This document shows positions 35,109 to 39,539 of a stretch of DNA of 39,539 bases, piece by piece. Under the pieces are notes generated by a model, which was given only the letters and a program-made list of their open reading frames with translations, made no database searches and was not told where the DNA came from. Origin of the DNA: Nitrospira sp. Ga0074138 (GTDB taxonomy: Bacteria; Nitrospirota; Nitrospiria; Nitrospirales; Nitrospiraceae); assembly GCA_001464735.1 (NCBI GenBank), contig LNDU01000035.1, positions 1 through 39,539 on the forward strand. Direction: 5' to 3'. The number at the start of each line of letters is the position of its first letter. Positions within the stretch are counted from its first letter, which is position 1. Both the position numbers and the translations under genes were made by a program.

Positions 35109-35780
35109 TCACCCAAACCGTCGTTCTAAAGATGATTCGGCCTTAATGGGTTGCATAGGAAGAAGCTCTCCCTTATAGATCCAGGTCTTCACCCCGATCT
35201 GCCCCATCGTCGTGTGCGCTTCGGCGAATCCATAATCTATTTCAGCGCGGAGCGTATGTAGTGGTACACGCCCCTCTCGATACCATTCCGTACGCGCAAT
35301 TTCAGCGCCACCCAGTCGACCAGCCACCATGATCTTGATACCTTGAGCACCAAGCCTCAACGCAGACTGAACACTGCGCTTCATCGCTCTCCGAAAAGCT
35401 ACCCGCTTCTCAAGCTGAGTAGCAACATTTTCACTCACCAGCTGAGCGTCAAGTTCCGGCTTCTTGATTTCCTTGACTGTAATATAAACCTGCCCCCCAT
35501 ACTGCTTTTCAAGATCAGCCTTCAGCTTATCGACTTCAGCCCCCTTGCGCCCGATGATGATGCCAGGGCGAGCGGTATGGATGATCACCCTAGCCTGATC
35601 GCCAGAACGCTCAATTTCAACCTTCGATACGCCAGCATGATACAGTCTCGCCTTGACCATCTTTCGGATCTTGACATCCTGATGGAGCAGTTTGGCGTAA
35701 TCTTTACCCGCATACCAGCGAGAGCTCCACGTATAGTTGTAGCCCAGCCGATAACCTATTGGATGTGTTTTCTGACCCAT
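35109..35780 (-). CDS. rpsC: 30S ribosomal protein S3
   Basis: 223 residues; mRNA entry site, helicase-like role. The KH domain (about 40-110) contains [20 protein letters not shown]; the C-terminal S3 domain contains [20 protein letters not shown] and the [15 protein letters not shown] signature. Confidence 0.98.
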   Translation of the reverse strand: MGQKTHPIGYRLGYNYTWSSRWYAGKDYAKLLHQDVKIRKMVKARLYHAGVSKVEIERSGDQARVIIHTARPGIIIGRKGAEVDKLKADLEKQYGGQVYITVKEIKKPELDAQLVSENVATQLEKRVAFRRAMKRSVQSALRLGAQGIKIMVAGRLGGAEIARTEWYREGRVPLHTLRAEIDYGFAEAHTTMGQIGVKTWIYKGELLPMQPIKAESSLERRFG

Positions 35781-35810
35781 GCGTTGTATGCCTCAATAGA
35801 GAGAAATGAG

Positions 35811-36167
35811 CTATTTTCTCTTACCCTGAATTTCAGGCGCCGTCACGACGACGGTAATGTGACTCGTACGTTTTTGAATTGCATTGGCCCGCCCCATCGA
35901 CCTCGCACGTACACGCTTATACGTTGGACCACCATTAACAAAGGCTTTGGAGATGACCATTGATTCGCTATCGCCCATCTCCTTCAGTTCTGCATTTGCC
36001 ACAGCGGAGCGAACGATTTTTTCAACGACCCTCGCAGCATGGCGTGGCGTGTGCTTCAAGATGGCCAACGCCATCGGCACTTGCCTCCCACGAATCAAAT
36101 CAATCACTGGTCTAGCCTTCCGAGGCGCGACACGAGCAAACTTTAGAACCGCATGTGCTTCAGTCAT
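35811..36167 (-). CDS. rplV: 50S ribosomal protein L22
   Basis: 118 residues; its hairpin lines the exit tunnel. [20 protein letters not shown] and the C-terminal loop [20 protein letters not shown] are canonical. A 91-bp gap without visible features separates it from rpsS. Confidence 0.98.
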   Translation of the reverse strand: MTEAHAVLKFARVAPRKARPVIDLIRGRQVPMALAILKHTPRHAARVVEKIVRSAVANAELKEMGDSESMVISKAFVNGGPTYKRVRARSMGRANAIQKRTSHITVVVTAPEIQGKRK

Positions 36168-36258
36168 CTTCTAAACCCTGTTACCGAATCGGATCCCAGC
36201 AATCAATGAATCACGCAATACGCCAGACATTGAAGGATGAGCCAACCGATCAACCTTT

Positions 36259-36546
36259 CTACTTAAGTGCGACAGCTTTTTCAGTCCTGGCCTGGCCATG
36301 CCCCTTGAAAAACCTTGTTGGAGCGAACTCGCCAAGCTTATGACCAACCATGTTCTCAGTCACAAAGACCGGAATAAACTTCTTCCCATTATGAACCGCG
36401 AACGTATGGCCGATCATGTCCGGAATGACCGTTGACCGTCTCGACCATGTCTTGATTAACTTACGGTCCTTCGTCTCATTCATGCGCTCGACTTTTTCGA
36501 GAAGGTGACCGTCAACAAACGCGCCTTTACTTACCGATCTAGGCAT
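36259..36546 (-). CDS. rpsS: 30S ribosomal protein S19
   Basis: 95 residues. [20 protein letters not shown] and [20 protein letters not shown] are canonical. The start at 36546 has AGGAG 6 bases upstream and overlaps the rplB stop by 8 bases; the upstream open frame to 36681 is the shadow of rplB. Confidence 0.98.
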   Translation of the reverse strand: MPRSVSKGAFVDGHLLEKVERMNETKDRKLIKTWSRRSTVIPDMIGHTFAVHNGKKFIPVFVTENMVGHKLGEFAPTRFFKGHGQARTEKAVALK

Positions 36547-37381
36547 TGCGAACTCCTGATTTCCGTCGAGCAATAATGAACTTGTCTGTTTTCTTATTCT
36601 GCCTGGTCTTGTACCCTTTGGTCGGAAGACCCCATGGAGAGACCGGGTGAGGATTCCCCTGCCCAGACTTTCCTTCACCACCTCCGTGCGGATGATCGAC
36701 AGGGTTCATCACCACCCCTCGAACGTGTGGCTTCTTCCCTTTCCAACGATTCCGACCGGCCTTTCCAACACTGACATTTTCATGATCGACGTTCCCAACT
36801 TGTCCAACCGTCGCCATGCAGGCCCCCAGGATTCTCCGCATTTCACCGGACTTCAGCCGCACCTGCACATACTCACCATCACGCCCCATGACCTGCGCAA
36901 ACCCGCCAGCACTTCGAATCAACTGACCTCCCTTTCCAACCTTCAATTCAATATTATGGATGGTCGTACCAAGAGGCATATTCATCAAAGGGAGCGCATT
37001 CCCAGGTCTGATCTCCGCCTGCGGGCCGGATTGTATTTCATCATTTATACCCAATCCGACAGGAGACAGGATATACCGCTTCTCTCCGTCCCGATATTTC
37101 AGGAGTGCAATTCTAGCTGACCTATTCGGATCGTACTCAATGGCCTCAACCCGGGCCGAAACCCCAACTTTATCACGCAAGAAATCAATCGTGCGATAGA
37201 GCCGCTTGTGCCCTCCCCCACGAAACCTAACAGTTGTCCGACCATCGTTGTTGCGCCCTCCGCTCCGGATATGAAAAGCAGTCAACGATTTCTCAGGCTT
37301 CTTGTTGGTTAACTCCTCGGTCACCACAGCTGTCATCCCACGACGACCTGGAGACGTTGGACGATACGACTTCAGACCCAT
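36539..37381 (-). CDS. rplB: 50S ribosomal protein L2
   Basis: 280 residues; core protein at the peptidyl-transferase region. [20 protein letters not shown] opens it; [20 protein letters not shown] with the key His is the signature near the C-terminus. The start at 37381 fits the family; the frame is open to a GTG at 37405. Confidence 0.98.
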   Translation of the reverse strand: MGLKSYRPTSPGRRGMTAVVTEELTNKKPEKSLTAFHIRSGGRNNDGRTTVRFRGGGHKRLYRTIDFLRDKVGVSARVEAIEYDPNRSARIALLKYRDGEKRYILSPVGLGINDEIQSGPQAEIRPGNALPLMNMPLGTTIHNIELKVGKGGQLIRSAGGFAQVMGRDGEYVQVRLKSGEMRRILGACMATVGQVGNVDHENVSVGKAGRNRWKGKKPHVRGVVMNPVDHPHGGGEGKSGQGNPHPVSPWGLPTKGYKTRQNKKTDKFIIARRKSGVRNA

Positions 37382-37436
37382 AATAATAATGCCCCCACCT
37401 TTCACACTTCACGAACAAGGCAACGACGAGACGCTG

Positions 37437-37730
37437 CTAGGCACTCTCGTACATCTCTAACTTTTCGCCTTGCTTGAGAGTCACTAACGCCTTCTTCCAA
37501 TCGGAACGTCTACCTGAAAACCGACCGAGCCGCTTGACTTTCCCCCGAACATTCATAATGTTGACCTTGTCAACCTTGACTTTCAACAGTGCCTCGACGG
37601 CGAGCCTGATCTGAATGCGGTTGGCATCAGGATGAACCACAAAACCCACCGTATTCGTTGCTTCCCGAAGTCCGGTAATCTTCTCCGTTAATAATGGCCG
37701 AATCAAGATCCTGTGGCTGTCAACTTTCAT
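37437..37730 (-). CDS. rplW: 50S ribosomal protein L23
   Basis: 97 residues; forms the docking site for trigger factor and SRP at the tunnel exit. ILIRPLLTEKITGLREATNT and NIMNVRGKVKRLGRFSGRRS are canonical. ATG 37730 overlaps the rplD stop by 4 bases, with GAGGTG upstream. Confidence 0.97.
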   Translation of the reverse strand: MKVDSHRILIRPLLTEKITGLREATNTVGFVVHPDANRIQIRLAVEALLKVKVDKVNIMNVRGKVKRLGRFSGRRSDWKKALVTLKQGEKLEMYESA

Positions 37731-38350
37731 GACCACACCTCGTTCACAGGACCAAGCTCTCGCTCGGCGATCATGATCACTTGGGCGCGAACCACATCAT
37801 AGACGTTCAATTGATCAGCACTAAGCACCTTCACAGCAGCGAGATTCCCTGCAGCCTTCAAGATGTCAGACTGATCTTTACCCACGATCACCAATGCATG
37901 ATCACCCCCAGTGAATTGCTTTAAGGCTTGCGCTAACAACTTCGTTCTGGGCTGCTGGAGGGAAAGATCAGACACAACAAACAATTTACTCTCCACCACC
38001 TTAGCCGACAACGCGCTCTGGAGTGCAATACGATACTTCTTCTTGGGCATAGAATAGGCGTAACTTCTTGGCTTTGGCCCAAAAACACTTCCGCCATGGC
38101 GCCAGACAGGAGAGCGAAGAGACCCAGCCCTGGCACGTCCCGTATGCTTTTGTTTCCACGGCTTCTTACCAGATCCGCTTACTTCACCGCGCCGCAACGT
38201 GGAGGCCGTCCCTCTACGCTCACAGGCACGCTGCATGATGACCGCTTCATGAACCAAAGCGGCGCGAGGCTCACAGCCGAATACCTGCGGAGATAAATCA
38301 ACCGTTCCCACCTTCTTTTTTTGCAAATCAACTAGATCGATAGTAGGCAT
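37727..38350 (-). CDS. rplD: 50S ribosomal protein L4
   Basis: 207 residues; tunnel-constriction protein that also controls the S10 operon in E. coli. The extended loop GEVSGSGKKPWKQKHTGRAR and GSVFGPKPRSYAYSMPKK are canonical. The start at 38350 (MPTIDLVDLQKKKVG) lies one base after the rplC stop. Confidence 0.98.
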   Translation of the reverse strand: MPTIDLVDLQKKKVGTVDLSPQVFGCEPRAALVHEAVIMQRACERRGTASTLRRGEVSGSGKKPWKQKHTGRARAGSLRSPVWRHGGSVFGPKPRSYAYSMPKKKYRIALQSALSAKVVESKLFVVSDLSLQQPRTKLLAQALKQFTGGDHALVIVGKDQSDILKAAGNLAAVKVLSADQLNVYDVVRAQVIMIAERELGPVNEVWS

Positions 38351-38351
38351 A

Positions 38352-38972
38352 CTAGCTCTTTTTTGACTTTTGTACGACAACGAGGCCGCTGATGGCCCCA
38401 GGAATGGCTCCGCGGACGAAGAGAAGATTTTCCTCAGATCGCGACTCAACGACTTTCAATCTCTGAACCGTGACCCGCTCAGATCCCATATGACCAGGCA
38501 AGGTCTTTCCCTTCCACACCCGGGAAGGAAACGAACTCGCTCCGATAGAACCTGGCGCCCGATGAAACATAGACCCATGAGACTCAGGGCCACCCGCATA
38601 GTGATGACGCTTCACAACACCCTGAAACCCCTTACCTTTAGATACTCCGATGACATCCACCCAATCACCCTTCTGAAACATGCCAACTGTTACCATCTGT
38701 CCAACAGCTGGATTCCCCTCTTTCTTAAACTCACGCAACACTCGACTAGGTGCCGCTTCGCTTTTCTTGAGGTGCCCCAACTCAGGCTTCGACAACTTTC
38801 GCTCCTTGACTTCCCCGAAAGAAAGCTGGACCGCTTCATATTGATCTCGCTCTATCGTCCTTAGCGCTACCACTCGACACGGACCCGCCTCGATTATTGT
38901 CACTGGAGTCAACCGACTCTCATCGAAGACTTGGGTCATCCCCAACTTTTTTCCAATCAGTCCATTCGTCAT
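38352..38972 (-). CDS. rplC: 50S ribosomal protein L3
   Basis: 206 residues. MTNGLIGKKLGMTQVFDES, VIGVSKGKGFQGVVKRHHYA (with the site of methylation in enteric L3 nearby) and KGKTLPGHMGSERVTVQRLK are canonical. 61 bp after rpsJ. Confidence 0.98.
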   Translation of the reverse strand: MTNGLIGKKLGMTQVFDESRLTPVTIIEAGPCRVVALRTIERDQYEAVQLSFGEVKERKLSKPELGHLKKSEAAPSRVLREFKKEGNPAVGQMVTVGMFQKGDWVDVIGVSKGKGFQGVVKRHHYAGGPESHGSMFHRAPGSIGASSFPSRVWKGKTLPGHMGSERVTVQRLKVVESRSEENLLFVRGAIPGAISGLVVVQKSKKS

Positions 38973-39033
38973 TGGCTCACCACATAATTAAGAGGACAAC
39001 CAAGACCATACCCAACCTTAATTTCATGCGCCA

Positions 39034-39354
39034 TCATAGCTTTATCTCTACATCTACTCCGGCCGCCAAATTCAGCTTCATCAAGGAATCCATCGTCTCA
39101 GGCGTTGGCTCCATAATATCGAGCAATCGTTTGTGTGTACGCATCTCAAATTGCTCACGGGACTTCTTATCGGCGTGCGTCGACCGTTGGACGGTAATCT
39201 TTTCAATCCGCGTAGGAAGCGGAATTGGACCCACTACCCTAGCTCCACTGCGCCGAACAGTCTCAACAATTTCCGTAACCGACTGATCCAGCACTCGGTA
39301 GTCAAAACCCCTCAATCTGATCCTGATCCGCTGATCGACTTTCACGTCATTCAC
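39034..39354 (-). CDS. rpsJ: 30S ribosomal protein S10
   Basis: 106 residues; ribosome head protein and NusE partner of NusB in transcription antitermination. [20 protein letters not shown] and [20 protein letters not shown] are canonical. First gene of the S10 group, 29 bp after the tuf stop. Confidence 0.98.
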   Translation of the reverse strand: MNDVKVDQRIRIRLRGFDYRVLDQSVTEIVETVRRSGARVVGPIPLPTRIEKITVQRSTHADKKSREQFEMRTHKRLLDIMEPTPETMDSLMKLNLAAGVDVEIKL

Positions 39355-39383
39355 TCCTAACCTGTCAAGCGAACAGTTCCCTC

Positions 39384-39539
39384 TTACGCCAGAATTTCCG
39401 TCACGACCCCGGAGCCCACGGTCTTGCCGCCCTCACGCACAGCAAACCGCAACCCCTGATCCATCGCGATCGGACTGATCAACTCCGCCGTCACACTGAC
39501 ATTGTCGCCCGGCATCACCATCTCCACCCCCGGATTCAA
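39384..39539 (-). CDS. tuf: elongation factor Tu, C-terminal 51 residues (cut by window edge)
   Basis: Only the 3' end is inside the window: 51 codons and the TAA at 39384-39386. [20 protein letters not shown] and [19 protein letters not shown] are the EF-Tu domain III C-terminus. This places an str-type operon end directly upstream of rpsJ. Confidence 0.96.
   Translation of the reverse strand: MNPGVEMVMPGDNVSVTAELISPIAMDQGLRFAVREGGKTVGSGVVTEILA

Overview
The window looks like a chromosomal segment of a Nitrospira-type bacterium (phylum Nitrospirota). This rests on the character of the proteins, the moderately GC-rich composition, and a Gram-negative envelope toolkit (lptCAB, pilMNOPQ secretin operon) beside a fully fused ribosomal protein cluster. 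It is recognition by eye, not a database match. Almost everything is on the minus strand. No rRNA, tRNA, CRISPR array, insertion sequence or prophage was seen.

Left part (1-7.9 kb), accessory and signalling: an HDOD+GAF protein on the plus strand; then on the minus strand a second HDOD protein, a Uup-like ABC-F ATPase, a TPR-like protein and a twin-CBS protein. Between them lie poorly conserved stretches with small or broken secreted-protein genes. Two short genes have an in-frame stop: TGA at 5242-5244 and TAG at 7793-7795, the latter in a protein resembling surface-adhesin protein E.

Metabolism (7.9-13.0 kb): glnB-glnA (PII and type I glutamine synthetase, both with their modifiable tyrosines), nadE (glutamine-dependent NAD synthetase) and aroB. 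A 9-bp perfect inverted repeat abuts the -35 box of a probable glnB promoter.

Envelope (13.2-23.4 kb): a small MerR-type DNA-binding gene followed by pilM-N-O-P-Q, the type IV pilus alignment/secretin complex, closed by a strong terminator; then lptC-lptA-lptB-rpoN-hpf-rapZ. The second block matches the proteobacterial order, but ptsN, usually between hpf and rapZ, is missing and replaced by 170 bp with two adjacent palindromes.

Translation cluster (23.5-39.5 kb): an unbroken tuf-S10-spc-alpha series, from the 3' end of tuf at the right edge through rpsJ ... rplO-secY-adk-map-infA-rpmJ-rpsM-rpsK-rpsD-rpoA-rplQ, ending in a strong terminator. All expected members are present. A nested hairpin lies in the rpmJ-rpsM gap, where alpha-operon translational control by S4 operates in other bacteria.

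No clearly novel multi-gene system is visible. The best leads are the two stop-interrupted secreted genes, the glnB operator-like repeat, a sigma-54-type site overlapping the promoter of the rpoN operon, and the missing ptsN.
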